A DNA stretch of 64,000 nucleotides. Origin: JACDAN01 sp963842235 (GTDB taxonomy: Bacteria > Actinomycetota > Thermoleophilia > Gaiellales > Gaiellaceae). The DNA is taken from the NCBI GenBank assembly GCA_963842235.1, contig CAWJFT010000001.1, forward strand, positions 1,612,001-1,676,000, in the 5' to 3' direction. Below, one piece after another: positions 1 through 7,914 of the stretch; position 1 is the stretch's first letter; every line of letters starts with the position of its first letter. The position numbers were made by a program, and so were the translations under genes. The notes under the pieces are model-generated. The model was not told the DNA's origin. It did no database searches and worked only from the letters and a program-made list of their open reading frames with translations.

Positions 1-150
1 ACCCTCGAACGCCTCGGCGACCTCGGTGTGGACGAGGACGATCTCCCCGGTGTGCTCCCGGTAGTAGACGCAGCCCGCGAGCTCGCCGTTGAGATGCGCT
101 TCGTAGCGGCGTTCCTCGCGGTTGTCTGTGACGACGAGCTCGTCGCTCAT
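1..150 (-). CDS. GNAT-family N-acetyltransferase, YjdJ-like (partial, 3' end outside window)
   Basis: The first 50 residues are visible, beginning at an ATG whose complement lies at 148-150. They read as an N-terminal beta-hairpin (RRYEAHLNGELAGCVYYREH) followed by IVLVHTEV, the opening of the short GNAT fold in YjdJ-type acetyltransferases (acetyl-CoA dependent, substrate unknown). The gene lies 34 bp downstream of an iron-sulfur gene of the YjdI type on the same strand, the same partnership as yjdI-yjdJ in enterobacteria. The C-terminal half and acetyl-CoA site are outside the window. Confidence 0.72.
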   Translation of the reverse strand, partial: MSDELVVTDNREERRYEAHLNGELAGCVYYREHTGEIVLVHTEVAEAFEG

Positions 151-184
151 ACGCGAATCTTCTGACTTCTGACGTGTCCACCGC

Positions 185-613
185 TCATGCGCGGAACCCG
201 ACCTCTCGGTGCGTCCCGTCGCAGAACGGCTTGTTGCCCGAGTGACCGCAGCGGCAGAACGCCGCCCTCGTAAGCTCCTCCGCCGTTCCATCCGGCAGGA
301 CTACGCGGATGCGGCCCCGGACGAGCAACGGGCCGTCGGGCGACGGCCTGATCTCGATCGTCGGCGAAGCGGGGGCTACCTCCCCGCCGGGCCGCCGCCA
401 TCTGAGCGCACCTGAGGGACAGCTGTCCACTGCCCGAGCGATGTCCTCGGCGCTAGCCGCGTTCGGATCGATCCAGGGGCGACGCGCGGAATCGAAGACG
501 GCCGGTAGCGCCTTGACGCAGTTCTGCGAGTGGAAGCAGAGCCTGGGATGCCATTCGACGACGATCTCGTCCGTGGCGTACTCCCGCGGGCCGACACGGT
601 GCGGCGCGCTCAT
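185..613 (-). CDS. Fused YjdI-type 4Fe-4S protein and CDGSH iron-sulfur domain
   Basis: A 142-residue protein counted from the ATG at 611-613; an in-frame codon six residues upstream is an alternative start. Residues about 15-75 match the divergent mono-cluster 4Fe-4S domain (Fer4_19, YjdI), with Cys at HPRLCFHSQNC and at DSCPSGALRW. The C-terminal part carries a CDGSH-type 2Fe-2S motif, AAFCRCGHSGNKPFCDGTH, where three Cys and the His are the expected cluster ligands. It probably acts in electron transfer or iron-sulfur handling; no substrate can be read from the sequence. It is followed by the acetyltransferase and preceded by ltrA at a 24-bp gap, so the three may be co-transcribed. Confidence 0.8.
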   Translation of the reverse strand: MSAPHRVGPREYATDEIVVEWHPRLCFHSQNCVKALPAVFDSARRPWIDPNAASAEDIARAVDSCPSGALRWRRPGGEVAPASPTIEIRPSPDGPLLVRGRIRVVLPDGTAEELTRAAFCRCGHSGNKPFCDGTHREVGFRA

Positions 614-637
614 CGTTCGACGGTAGCGCAACAGCGC

Positions 638-1831
638 TCAGTCGGAGGCCAGCTCGCTTGCGAGCTGATGGCGAACGCGGTCTCGCGCTTCCGCGAAGCG
701 AACCGCCTCGTAACCGATCAGCACCGTTAGGACGCCGGCGAGCACCGCGAGCGTGGCGAGCGCAGGCAGCGCCACGCCGACGGGAATGAGCGCGAGGAGC
801 AGCGCCGCGCAGACAAGACGCTGCTTGTTGAGCGTGTGCAGGTTGCGGAGACGGAAGGAGACGTGCGCGAGGAGATAGAGCGCGGCCCCGCCCAGAAGCG
901 CCGCAGCCGGGACGAGATCGAGCGGATCGCCGACATGAGCGAGCGTCTTCTTCAGTCCAAGCGCGAGGAGGACGATGCCGGCGACCATCGGAAAGTGGAG
1001 GTACGAGTACGAGTCGCGGGCCATCTCGTTCTGCTCGCGGCCCACGGCGGCTCGGCTGAGGCGGCGTTCGGCGACGAGGGCGACGACGTCGAAGTAGAGC
1101 CACCAGAGCGCGGCGGCGACCGCCATTCCCAGTGTGGCCGCCGCGACGACACCCGCATCCACGCCGCCGCTCGCACCCAGGCCGATCGCCACGATCGACT
1201 CCCCCAGCGCGATGATGATGATCAGGCCGTGCCGCTCGGCGAAGTGGCCCGGCACGAGCTTCCAGCCCTCGGAACCGAACAGAAACGGCTCCCCCACGTC
1301 CAGGAGGAGCGCGAGCGCCCAGAGCGCGCCCTGCTCCCAGCCGTCCGTGAACGCCGCCGCGACCAGCAGGCCGACGCCGAGCGCGGTGCCGCCGGCCAGC
1401 CCGAGCACCGACTGACGCAGCGCCGGATCGTCCCGACTCGCCAGCACGAACAGCCCGATGTGGGCGGCGCGGACGATCCCGTAGGCACAGGCGAAGAGCA
1501 GTGCGCTCTCGCCGAACGCACCCGGCACGCAGAGTGCGGCGACAAGAAATCCAGCCATCGCCGCGAACATCACGAGGCGCACCGCGCCCTCCTCGGGATC
1601 CACAACGCTCGTCAGCCAGGCGTACCCGGTCCACGGCCACCAGAGGACCCCGAGCACGAGAAGGCCCTTCGCCAACCCTGTCCACGTCGGCTCGGCGGCC
1701 ATCAGCGCTGTGCACTGGGTGATCGCCAGCACGAAGACGAGGTCGAAGAAGAGCTCGAGCGGAGTGACACGATCGGTCTGCCGCAGGACTGCAGTCAGCC
1801 GCGGCGCACGCTCAGGCGCGGTGGTCGTCAC
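638..1831 (-). CDS. ltrA: Low temperature requirement protein A (LtrA) family membrane protein
   Basis: A 397-residue polytopic membrane protein with about 10-12 hydrophobic segments. The N-terminal signature VTPLELFFDLVFVLAITQ (residues about 22-39) is diagnostic of the LtrA family, and HGLIIIIALGESIVAIG near residue 205 is the second conserved block. LtrA was named for growth of Listeria at low temperature; its biochemical activity is unknown. The start is a GTG (complement at 1829-1831). The gene begins 23 bp after the MarR gene, so it is probably in the MarR operon, although no strong ribosome-binding site is visible. Confidence 0.9.
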   Translation of the reverse strand: MTTTAPERAPRLTAVLRQTDRVTPLELFFDLVFVLAITQCTALMAAEPTWTGLAKGLLVLGVLWWPWTGYAWLTSVVDPEEGAVRLVMFAAMAGFLVAALCVPGAFGESALLFACAYGIVRAAHIGLFVLASRDDPALRQSVLGLAGGTALGVGLLVAAAFTDGWEQGALWALALLLDVGEPFLFGSEGWKLVPGHFAERHGLIIIIALGESIVAIGLGASGGVDAGVVAAATLGMAVAAALWWLYFDVVALVAERRLSRAAVGREQNEMARDSYSYLHFPMVAGIVLLALGLKKTLAHVGDPLDLVPAAALLGGAALYLLAHVSFRLRNLHTLNKQRLVCAALLLALIPVGVALPALATLAVLAGVLTVLIGYEAVRFAEARDRVRHQLASELASD

Positions 1832-1854
1832 CGCGCAATGGTTGCATTAGGGCC

Positions 1855-2298
1855 CTAGGCCGAGCAGTCTGCGTCTACGGGGCTCTCGTCCCCGTCCAGA
1901 CGCGCGAGCAGCTGCGCGAACTGCTCCAGCTCCTCGTCGTCGAAGCGCTCCTGGAGAAGCGACGTGACGCCGACGACGTGCGACTGCGATGCAGCATGGA
2001 GCTTCTCGCGTCCCTCGTCGGTGATGACCGCGTAGACGACTCTCCGATCGCTGGCGCACGCGGCTCGCTCGACGTAGCCCGCGGCCTCGAGTCCGTCCAG
2101 GAGGCGGGTGACACCGGAAGCGGTGAGGAGCAAGCCCTCCGCGAGGTCGACTCGCCGCATCCGACCTTCTTCGGCGCGCGAGAGGTGCAGCAGCGCCTCA
2201 AAGTCGTTGATCGTCAAACCGTGCTCCGCAAGGAGCTCGGCGTTCATGGCACGGGTCGTCGAAGCGTGCGCACGGAGCAGGCGCACCCAGGTGTTCAT
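1855..2298 (-). CDS. MarR-family transcriptional regulator
   Basis: A 147-residue winged-helix regulator counted from the ATG at 2296-2298; GTG/TTG codons up to 2337 could extend it by 13 residues. HAEHGLTINDFEALLHL, VDLAEGLLLTASGVTRLLDGLEAAGYV (recognition helix) and VVYAVITDEGREKL (wing) follow the MarR order. MarR proteins bind DNA as dimers and are usually released by small aromatic or oxidant ligands. It is divergent from a yceI / FMN-reductase operon, with promoter and repeated ACTCAA motifs between them, so it probably represses that operon and possibly itself. Confidence 0.88.
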   Translation of the reverse strand: MNTWVRLLRAHASTTRAMNAELLAEHGLTINDFEALLHLSRAEEGRMRRVDLAEGLLLTASGVTRLLDGLEAAGYVERAACASDRRVVYAVITDEGREKLHAASQSHVVGVTSLLQERFDDEELEQFAQLLARLDGDESPVDADCSA

Positions 2299-2325
2299 CG
2301 CTCGAGACACTTGTGCGGACAACAC

Positions 2326-2354
2326 TTGACGACTCAACCTTCCCTCGCTACTAT
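2326..2354 (+). promoter_or_regulatory. Predicted sigma70-type promoter for the yceI operon
   Basis: TTGACG (2326-2331) and TACTAT (2349-2354) are separated by exactly 17 bp, close to the housekeeping consensus and pointing toward yceI. The -35 box overlaps the extreme 5' end of the divergent MarR gene. A ribosome-binding site, AAGGAGG, lies at 2383-2389, just ahead of the yceI ATG. Confidence 0.55.
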
Positions 2355-2384
2355 TGCTTGCGCACTCAACTATAGCGTACTCAA
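2332..2384. promoter_or_regulatory. Three ACTCAA repeats in the MarR/YceI intergenic region, candidate operator
   Basis: ACTCAA occurs at 2332-2337, 2364-2369 and 2379-2384. The last two are 15 bp apart and surround CTATAG just downstream of the predicted -10 box, where a bound repressor would block transcription. MarR operators are more often inverted repeats, so direct repeats make the assignment tentative. Confidence 0.35.
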
Positions 2385-2396
2385 GGAGGTTTCACC

Positions 2397-2942
2397 ATGA
2401 GCACTACGACAGAACTTCGCGGATCCCTGTCTGGCACCTGGCAGCTGGATCCGGTCCACTCCTCGGTCGGATTCGAGATCCCGTACCTCTCGGGCACGTT
2501 CAAAGGCCAGTTTCGCGAGGCCGACGCACGGCTGACCGTGACGGATTCGGAGGCGACCCTCGAGGGCACCGCGAAGGTCGAGAGCGTCGACGTGAAGGAC
2601 GAGAACCTCTCGGCCCACCTCCAGTCGCCCGATTTCTTCGACGCGGAGCGCCACCCCGAGCTCATCTTCTCGGCGCAGGACATCGACCTCGGCGACGAGA
2701 ACGTCGTCGCCCACGGCTTCCTGACGATCAAGGGCGTGACCAAGCCGGTCGAGGTGACCGGGACGATCACCGCCCCGATGGTCGACGCCTTCGAGCGGGA
2801 GCGGATCGGCCTCGTCCTCTCGACCACAGTCGATCGCCACGACTTCGGCGTCAGCTGGAACATGCCGCTGCCGACCGGCGAAGCGGCCGTCGGCGACGAG
2901 GTCACGGTCGTGGCCGAGCTGTACTTCCTGAGGGCCGAGTAA
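2397..2942 (+). CDS. YceI-family periplasmic/lipocalin-like protein
   Basis: A 181-residue protein starting at an ATG 7 bp after AAGGAGG. The order is typical of YceI: GTWQLDPVHSSVGFEIPY near residue 14, HLQSPDFFDAERHPELIFSA in the middle, GFLTIKGVTKPVEVTG, and DRHDFGVSW near the end. YceI proteins form a lipocalin-like beta-barrel that binds isoprenoid or quinone-like lipids in characterised members. No clear signal peptide is present, so it may be cytosolic here. It lies 6 bp upstream of an FMN reductase, consistent with a redox or quinone-related role under MarR control. Confidence 0.92.
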   Translation: MSTTTELRGSLSGTWQLDPVHSSVGFEIPYLSGTFKGQFREADARLTVTDSEATLEGTAKVESVDVKDENLSAHLQSPDFFDAERHPELIFSAQDIDLGDENVVAHGFLTIKGVTKPVEVTGTITAPMVDAFERERIGLVLSTTVDRHDFGVSWNMPLPTGEAAVGDEVTVVAELYFLRAE

Positions 2943-2948
2943 CTCTCG

Positions 2949-3515
2949 ATGAAGATCCTCGGCATCTCAGGGAGCCTGCGGGCTGACTCCTACAACACGA
3001 AGCTCCTCCGCGCGGCGGCCGAGTTGCTGCCGCGCGAGGTGGAGCTCGAGCTCTGGAGCGACCTGAAGGCTGTGCCGCCCTACGACGAGGACGACGACGT
3101 CCAGCCGGGGCCGGCCGCCGTCAGTGAACTGAAGGCGGCGATTGCCAAGGCCGATGCCGTGCTGTTCGCGACGCCCGAGTACAACGCGTCGATCCCCGGC
3201 GTGTTGAAAAACGCGCTCGACTGGGTTTCACGCCCGCCGAAGTCGAGCCCACTGCGCAACAAGCCCGTCGCCGTCGTCGGTGCAAGCACAGGCGCCTTCG
3301 GTGCCGTCTGGTCTCAGGCCGAGCTGCGGAAGGTCCTGTCGACGATCGGTGCCCGCGTCCTCGACGTGGACGTCGCCGTCGGACACGCCCACACACGCTT
3401 CGACGAGGATGGGCGCTTCGTCGACGACCAGCTGCTCGAGCAACTCGGCGAAGTCGTCGCCGCGCTCGTCGGCGAGGTGGAACACGTCCCGGTCGACCTA
3501 GCGGTGACGGCGTGA
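2949..3515 (+). CDS. NAD(P)H-dependent FMN reductase (flavodoxin-like)
   Basis: A 188-residue flavodoxin-fold protein. GISGSLRADSYNTKLL at residues 5-20 is the FMN phosphate-binding loop and TPEYNASIPGVLKNALDW near residue 77 is the conserved isoalloxazine-side motif of the NADPH-dependent FMN reductase family. It reduces FMN, quinones or azo compounds in characterised relatives. It is the second gene of the yceI operon, and its stop overlaps the start of the next gene (TGATG), implying translational coupling. Confidence 0.9.
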   Translation: MKILGISGSLRADSYNTKLLRAAAELLPREVELELWSDLKAVPPYDEDDDVQPGPAAVSELKAAIAKADAVLFATPEYNASIPGVLKNALDWVSRPPKSSPLRNKPVAVVGASTGAFGAVWSQAELRKVLSTIGARVLDVDVAVGHAHTRFDEDGRFVDDQLLEQLGEVVAALVGEVEHVPVDLAVTA

Positions 3516-4471
3516 TGCGGATCGAGTCCTCGATCACGGCGATCACCTGGCTCCCGTTCGGCGTGCTCGACGCCCTGCCGAACCTTCCAATCGGGATCGC
3601 CGTCGCCCACTACGACGAGCCACCGCCCGACCCACTCGGCGACTTCGACGAGCTCCGCGAGGCCGACCGGTTCCGGGAGGCGAACGAGCTCCGAGCATGG
3701 ATCGAGGTCGAGGACGGCAACGTCGTCGACTACGGCCACGAAGGTCGGAGCATGCTGGCGGCTTCCGGCTCCAACCTCGGCGCTGACCAGATCTCCTTTC
3801 CGGCGATCGAGTTCCCGGTCCTCCAGCCTCTGCCCACTCTCGGAGACGGATGGGTCCGGTTTCAGCAGACCGTCGGCGGCCGGATAGGCCTTCCCGTGCC
3901 GCAACCGGTCCGCGGCAAGCCCTACTTCCACATCGGCTCGGCGCAGGCCTGGTCGACGCTGGAGCTCGTCCTTCGCGCGGACGGCTCGTCCGACGGGAGA
4001 CTCGTTGCCGCTAGTCCGTTTCCGAGCCATTCGATCTACGACGCGCGGGGCAAGCTCCTAGAGGAGCATGGCTCTGCAGATTTCGCGGGCTGGGCGCGCG
4101 AGTCGCTCGAGGACACCCCGTGGGCGGGAGGTGAGCTCGAGGACGAGCTCGACCGCGTCGCTCTGAGAAGCCACGCGACGCTCGACCGGCGCCGCCTCCG
4201 GACGGGCGAGACGCTCGTCGAGCAAGGCGACCCGGGCGAAGACATGTTCATGCTGCTCGACGGCGTCCTCCGCGTGGAGATCGACGGCCAAATCGTCGCG
4301 CAGGTGGGCGCCGGAGCACTGCTCGGTGAGCTTGCACTCCTCGGCGACGGCAGGCGCACGGCCACGCTGCGCGCGGTCAGGCCCTCCCGTGTCGCCGTGC
4401 TGAGAGCACGCGAGCTGGCCGGTTCACGGCTGGCCGAGCTCGTACGAGCTGAGCGCGCCGGCGCCGCCTGA
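3515..4471 (+). CDS. Protein with C-terminal cyclic-nucleotide-binding domain and uncharacterised N-terminal domain
   Basis: About 318 residues; start at the ATG overlapping the previous stop (a GTG three bases earlier is equally possible). From about residue 215 a cNMP-binding domain is clear: LRTGETLVEQGDPGEDMFMLLDGVLRV, then VGAGALLGELALLGDGRRTATLRA, which holds the phosphate-binding cassette. No DNA-binding helix follows, so it is not a complete Crp/Fnr regulator. The first about 200 residues match no family I recognise; they are acidic and contain two beta-rich stretches. Position in the yceI/FMN-reductase operon suggests stress or redox sensing. It is convergent with the S66 gene, with no gap. 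Confidence 0.7.
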   Translation: MRIESSITAITWLPFGVLDALPNLPIGIAVAHYDEPPPDPLGDFDELREADRFREANELRAWIEVEDGNVVDYGHEGRSMLAASGSNLGADQISFPAIEFPVLQPLPTLGDGWVRFQQTVGGRIGLPVPQPVRGKPYFHIGSAQAWSTLELVLRADGSSDGRLVAASPFPSHSIYDARGKLLEEHGSADFAGWARESLEDTPWAGGELEDELDRVALRSHATLDRRRLRTGETLVEQGDPGEDMFMLLDGVLRVEIDGQIVAQVGAGALLGELALLGDGRRTATLRAVRPSRVAVLRARELAGSRLAELVRAERAGAA

Positions 4472-5434
4472 TCAGCGGAACGCCGGCTCGTCCACCGTCA
4501 GCGTCCGGCCATCCGCGTCGAGCGTGCACGTGACCCCGAGCGGGAGCGACGCGAGGTGCTTCCCGTGTCCGAGCGGCAGCTTGTAGAGGACCGGGACGCC
4601 GAGCGGCTCCAGGTACTGCTCGAGGACGTCCTCGAGCGAGCGGGAACGCGCCCAGTCGGATGACTCGCGCAGGTCGCCCCAGTCGCAGTCCTTCATCTCG
4701 CCGACGACGACGCCGACGGCCTGCTGCAGCTTGCCCGCCTGCATGAGCTGGTCGAGGAAGCCGTCGATGTAGTACGGCGGCGCCTTGACGTCTTCGAAGA
4801 AGAGGATCGAGCCTTCGACCTCGAGCTCCCACGGCGTGCCCATGGTGTGCATGAGCAGCCACAGACAGCCGCCGACGAGCGGCGCCGTCACCTTTCCGCC
4901 GGCGATCGTGCGGACATAGGGGTCGTCCGGGTCGCGCGGCACCTCCCCCACTCCGCCCGAGCGGAGGACCTCGAGCAGGCGGTCGCGCGTGAACTGACTC
5001 GCGTCCTTCTGGCCGACGCCCATCAGCCCGTTGCCGTAGAGCGTCGCCAGGCCGGTGCGCTGTCGGATCGCGACGTGGAGCGCGGTGATGTCGGAGTAGC
5101 CGACGAAGGGTTTCGGGTTCGCCGCGATCACGTCGAAGTCGAGGTGCGGGATCACCTGCGCGGATCCGTAGCCGCCCTGGAGGGACTGGACGACATCGAC
5201 CTCGGGGTCGGCAAAGAGCGCAGCAAGGTCAGCGGCGCGTTGCGCCGCATCGCCGGCGACGTAGTCGTCGCGGGCATAGACCCCGTCGGCGAGCTTGACC
5301 TTGTAGCCCTGAGCCTCCCACCACTCGACGCCGCGGTGAACCTCCGAGCGCGCGTCCTGCGGGCTCGCCGGCGCCGCGACGCCGATCGTCCCGCCGTCGG
5401 GCAGCGGCTTTCCGAAGAGGGTCGCTCCCGTCAC
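4472..5434 (-). CDS. S66-family peptidase (LD-carboxypeptidase / MccF-like)
   Basis: A 320-residue enzyme with GTG start. GTIGVAAPASPQD near residue 14, LQGGYGSAQVIPHLDFD (oxyanion region, about 104-120), FVGYSDITALH (presumed nucleophile Ser, about 130-140) and the late GHGKH block (presumed catalytic His) follow the S66 serine-peptidase order; a Glu in FFEDVKAPPY is the likely triad member. The family cleaves the L,D bond of murein tetrapeptides during recycling or inactivates microcin C-type peptides. Substrate choice cannot be told from sequence. Confidence 0.9.
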   Translation of the reverse strand: MTGATLFGKPLPDGGTIGVAAPASPQDARSEVHRGVEWWEAQGYKVKLADGVYARDDYVAGDAAQRAADLAALFADPEVDVVQSLQGGYGSAQVIPHLDFDVIAANPKPFVGYSDITALHVAIRQRTGLATLYGNGLMGVGQKDASQFTRDRLLEVLRSGGVGEVPRDPDDPYVRTIAGGKVTAPLVGGCLWLLMHTMGTPWELEVEGSILFFEDVKAPPYYIDGFLDQLMQAGKLQQAVGVVVGEMKDCDWGDLRESSDWARSRSLEDVLEQYLEPLGVPVLYKLPLGHGKHLASLPLGVTCTLDADGRTLTVDEPAFR

Positions 5435-5474
5435 GGTGCGCTTTCTATCGAAGACGCCGCGTTACGGTCCGGGC

Positions 5475-5824
5475 GTGGGACTCTTCTGGCTCACGCTCCT
5501 CTTGATGCTCGGCTGCTCGCTCATCGTACTGGCGCGTTCGCGGGGCGCGGCGTTGATAGCCCAGGCGGCGATCTTTCTCTGGGGCGCTGCGTACCTGTCG
5601 TACTACGTCGCGAGCGAGGACGACTACCGAAGAGGCGGAATCAGCCGTTGGGATGCTTACGACGCGCACGTGGTAACCGTGGCTGCTATCACCGCGTGTC
5701 TCGCCGTCGCACGGGCGCTCTGGCCGCCCAGCGTTGGCGCCGCATCGTGGCGGCTGTGGGAGGCGCCGGTATGGCTGTCCTCGTCCTATTCGCGGCGGCC
5801 TTCCTGGCGAATTCGCTCAACTAG
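5475..5824 (+). CDS. Small integral membrane protein, apparent frameshift near 5705-5730
   Basis: From a GTG at 5475 (an in-frame GTG at 5436 is an alternative) the frame encodes three hydrophobic helices (LFWLTLLLMLGCSLIVLA, IAQAAIFLWGAAYLSYYVA, VVTVAAITACLAVA). After about 5725 it becomes low-complexity and basic, while the neighbouring frame supplies a convincing fourth helix, IVAAVGGAGMAVLVLFAAA, ending in a TAG at 5822-5824. A single missing base would join them into a 116-residue four-helix protein. I do not recognise the family. It is divergent from the S66 gene, with starts about 40 bp apart. Confidence 0.5.
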
Positions 5825-5842
5825 CGCTCGCCCCAGAGGTGC

Positions 5843-6571
5843 CTACTCGCGGTTGTGGTTCACGAGCTCGACGTTGTTGCCGTCGGGATCGAGGACGTAG
5901 GCGCCGAAGTAGCCCTCGTGGTAGATCGGCCGCTCCCGCGGCGGGCCGTTGTCGCGGTACCCGGCCTGGATCAGGGCCTGATGGAAGCCCGCCACCGTCG
6001 AGTTCTCGTCGGCGGTAAAGGCCATGTGCAGGTGCTGGGTCGGCGTGCCCGCCACGAGCGAGAAGGAGCCGCGCTCCCCCACGAACTGGGCGCGGTCGGG
6101 CGTGTCGTGCCGGAGCTGGAAGCCCCCATGGGGCGCGACTGTCTCGTAGAACCGCTTCGCGGCCGCGACGTCCGCGACCCGAATCCAGAGGTGGTCGATT
6201 CCGCCTTCTGCGCGCACGGTCCCGTGGTGGACCGCCTCGACGCCGTTGCCATCCGGGTCGCGGAGGAACCCGCCGTAGTAGTCCTCCCCGTACTTCAGGC
6301 GGGGACCGGGCGGGCCATCGTCCTCGTAGCCCGCCTCCGTGCCGGCACGCCAGAACTCGTCGACGTGCGCGCGTGACGGCGCCGCGAACGCGACATGCAG
6401 GCGGCGCGTGACCGGGTCTTCGTCGTCGGCCTGGGAGAGCGAGAACTCGTCCCATTCCGTGAATTCCTGGCCGGACGACGTTCGCTCGATGCCCAGCGTG
6501 CGGAGGACGGTCTCGTAGAACCGCTCGGAGGCGTCGCGCTCGGAGACGCGAATCGTCACGTGGTCGAACAT
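5843..6571 (-). CDS. VOC-superfamily protein with two glyoxalase/bleomycin-resistance domains
   Basis: A 242-residue protein from the ATG at 6569-6571; the longer reading frame upstream is unlikely because the conserved fold begins at once with MFDHVTIRVSERDASERFYETVL. Two repeated vicinal-oxygen-chelate modules are seen, each with an entry strand (FDHVTIRV; IDHLWIRV), a YET helix and an exit strand ending in DPDGNGVEAVHH or DPDGNNVELVNH. The His and Glu positions match VOC metal ligands. Members include glyoxalase I, dioxygenases and drug-binding proteins; the reaction here is unknown. It is divergent from the Nramp gene. Confidence 0.88.
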   Translation of the reverse strand: MFDHVTIRVSERDASERFYETVLRTLGIERTSSGQEFTEWDEFSLSQADDEDPVTRRLHVAFAAPSRAHVDEFWRAGTEAGYEDDGPPGPRLKYGEDYYGGFLRDPDGNGVEAVHHGTVRAEGGIDHLWIRVADVAAAKRFYETVAPHGGFQLRHDTPDRAQFVGERGSFSLVAGTPTQHLHMAFTADENSTVAGFHQALIQAGYRDNGPPRERPIYHEGYFGAYVLDPDGNNVELVNHNRE

Positions 6572-6618
6572 CCCGCGCGACCCTAGCGGGACATAGTCAT
6601 CCCTGTAGCGTCCATTCG

Positions 6619-7914
6619 TTGCCCGGGCCGAACCCTCTCGAAGCAACCCCAGAAGATGTCCTGCCCGGCGAGGCAGCGACGCTCCGAGCCGCCCAGGCAT
6701 CGCTCGCGGGCGAAAGCAGCGGGCTGAGGGCGCTCTGGCCGTTCCTCGGCCCGGCGTTCATCGCCGCCGTGGCCTACGTCGACCCAGGGAACTTCGCCAC
6801 CGGCAGTGCCGCCGGCTCGAAGTTCGGCTACCTGCTCGTGTGGGTCGTCGTCAGCGCGAACCTCATGGCGATGCTCGTGCAGACGCTCTCGGCGAAGCTG
6901 GGCGTCGCGAGCGGGCTCAACCTCGCCGAGGCCTGCCGGGAGACGATGCCGCGCGCGCGCTACGGGCTCTGGATCCAGGCGGAGCTCGTGGCGATGGCGA
7001 CCGACATCGCCGAGGTGGTGGGCGCCGCCCTGGGGCTCCACCTGTTGACCGGCGTGCCGCTGTTTCCGGCCGCGCTCCTCACCGGCGCCGCTGCGTTCGC
7101 GATCCTCGGCCTCCAGCGGCACGGGTTTCGGCGGCTGGAGGCGGCGATCGCCGGCCTGGTCGGGGTGATCGCGGTCTCGTTCGCCCTGAGCGTCTTCGTC
7201 ACCGAGCCTGACGGCGGCGAGATCGTGCGCCACCTCGTCCCGAGCTTCCAGGGAACGGAGTCGCTCCTGCTCGCCACCGGGATCCTCGGCGCGACGGTAA
7301 TGCCGCACGTCATCTACCTGCACTCGGCCCTCACCCAACATCGGATCGTCGGGCGCGACGAGCGGGAGCGGCGCATGATCCAGCGCTTCGAGCGGATCGA
7401 CGTCGTGATCGCGATGTCGATCGCGGGCCTCGTCAATCTCTCGATCCTCGCCATCTTCGCCGCCTCACTGGGCGGTCTCGGCGTGGACGAGATCCCGGTG
7501 GCACACGACCTCCTCGAAGCAAAGGAAGGCGCCACGGTCGCGTTCCTCTTCGCGCTTGCGCTGCTCGCCTCCGGCCTTTCGTCTTCGTCTGTGGGAACCA
7601 TGGCCGGGCAGGTCGTGATGCAGGGATTCATCAACCGCCAGATCCCGCTCTTCCTGCGCCGGGCGATCACGCTCGCGCCTGCACTCGTCGTCGTCGGCAT
7701 CGGGCTCGACCCCTCCCGCGCGCTCGTCATCAGCCAGGTCGTCCTGTCGTTCGGGATCCCGTTCGCGCTCGTCCCGCTGATCTGGATCACGAGCCGCCGC
7801 GACCTGATGGGCACCCTCGCCAATACCCGGCTGACGACCGCCGTCGCGTGCGCGATCGCGGTGGTGATCATCACGCTCAACGTCGTGCTGCTCGCGGACC
7901 TCGCTCTCGGTTAG
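6619..7914 (+). CDS. mntH: Nramp-family divalent metal transporter (Mn2+/Fe2+)
   Basis: A 431-residue membrane protein with about 11 predicted helices. YVDPGNFATG (residues 53-62) is the helix-1 metal-binding DPGN motif and TVMPHVIYLHSALT near residue 228 is the helix-6 MPH motif; both are intact, indicating a functional proton-coupled Mn2+/Fe2+ importer rather than a Mg2+ or Al3+ variant. The start appears to be a TTG at 6619. No Fur/MntR-like box or Mn riboswitch was recognised in the short upstream gap. The stop overlaps the convergent Gfo/Idh gene by 4 bp. Confidence 0.93.
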   Translation: MPGPNPLEATPEDVLPGEAATLRAAQASLAGESSGLRALWPFLGPAFIAAVAYVDPGNFATGSAAGSKFGYLLVWVVVSANLMAMLVQTLSAKLGVASGLNLAEACRETMPRARYGLWIQAELVAMATDIAEVVGAALGLHLLTGVPLFPAALLTGAAAFAILGLQRHGFRRLEAAIAGLVGVIAVSFALSVFVTEPDGGEIVRHLVPSFQGTESLLLATGILGATVMPHVIYLHSALTQHRIVGRDERERRMIQRFERIDVVIAMSIAGLVNLSILAIFAASLGGLGVDEIPVAHDLLEAKEGATVAFLFALALLASGLSSSSVGTMAGQVVMQGFINRQIPLFLRRAITLAPALVVVGIGLDPSRALVISQVVLSFGIPFALVPLIWITSRRDLMGTLANTRLTTAVACAIAVVIITLNVVLLADLALG

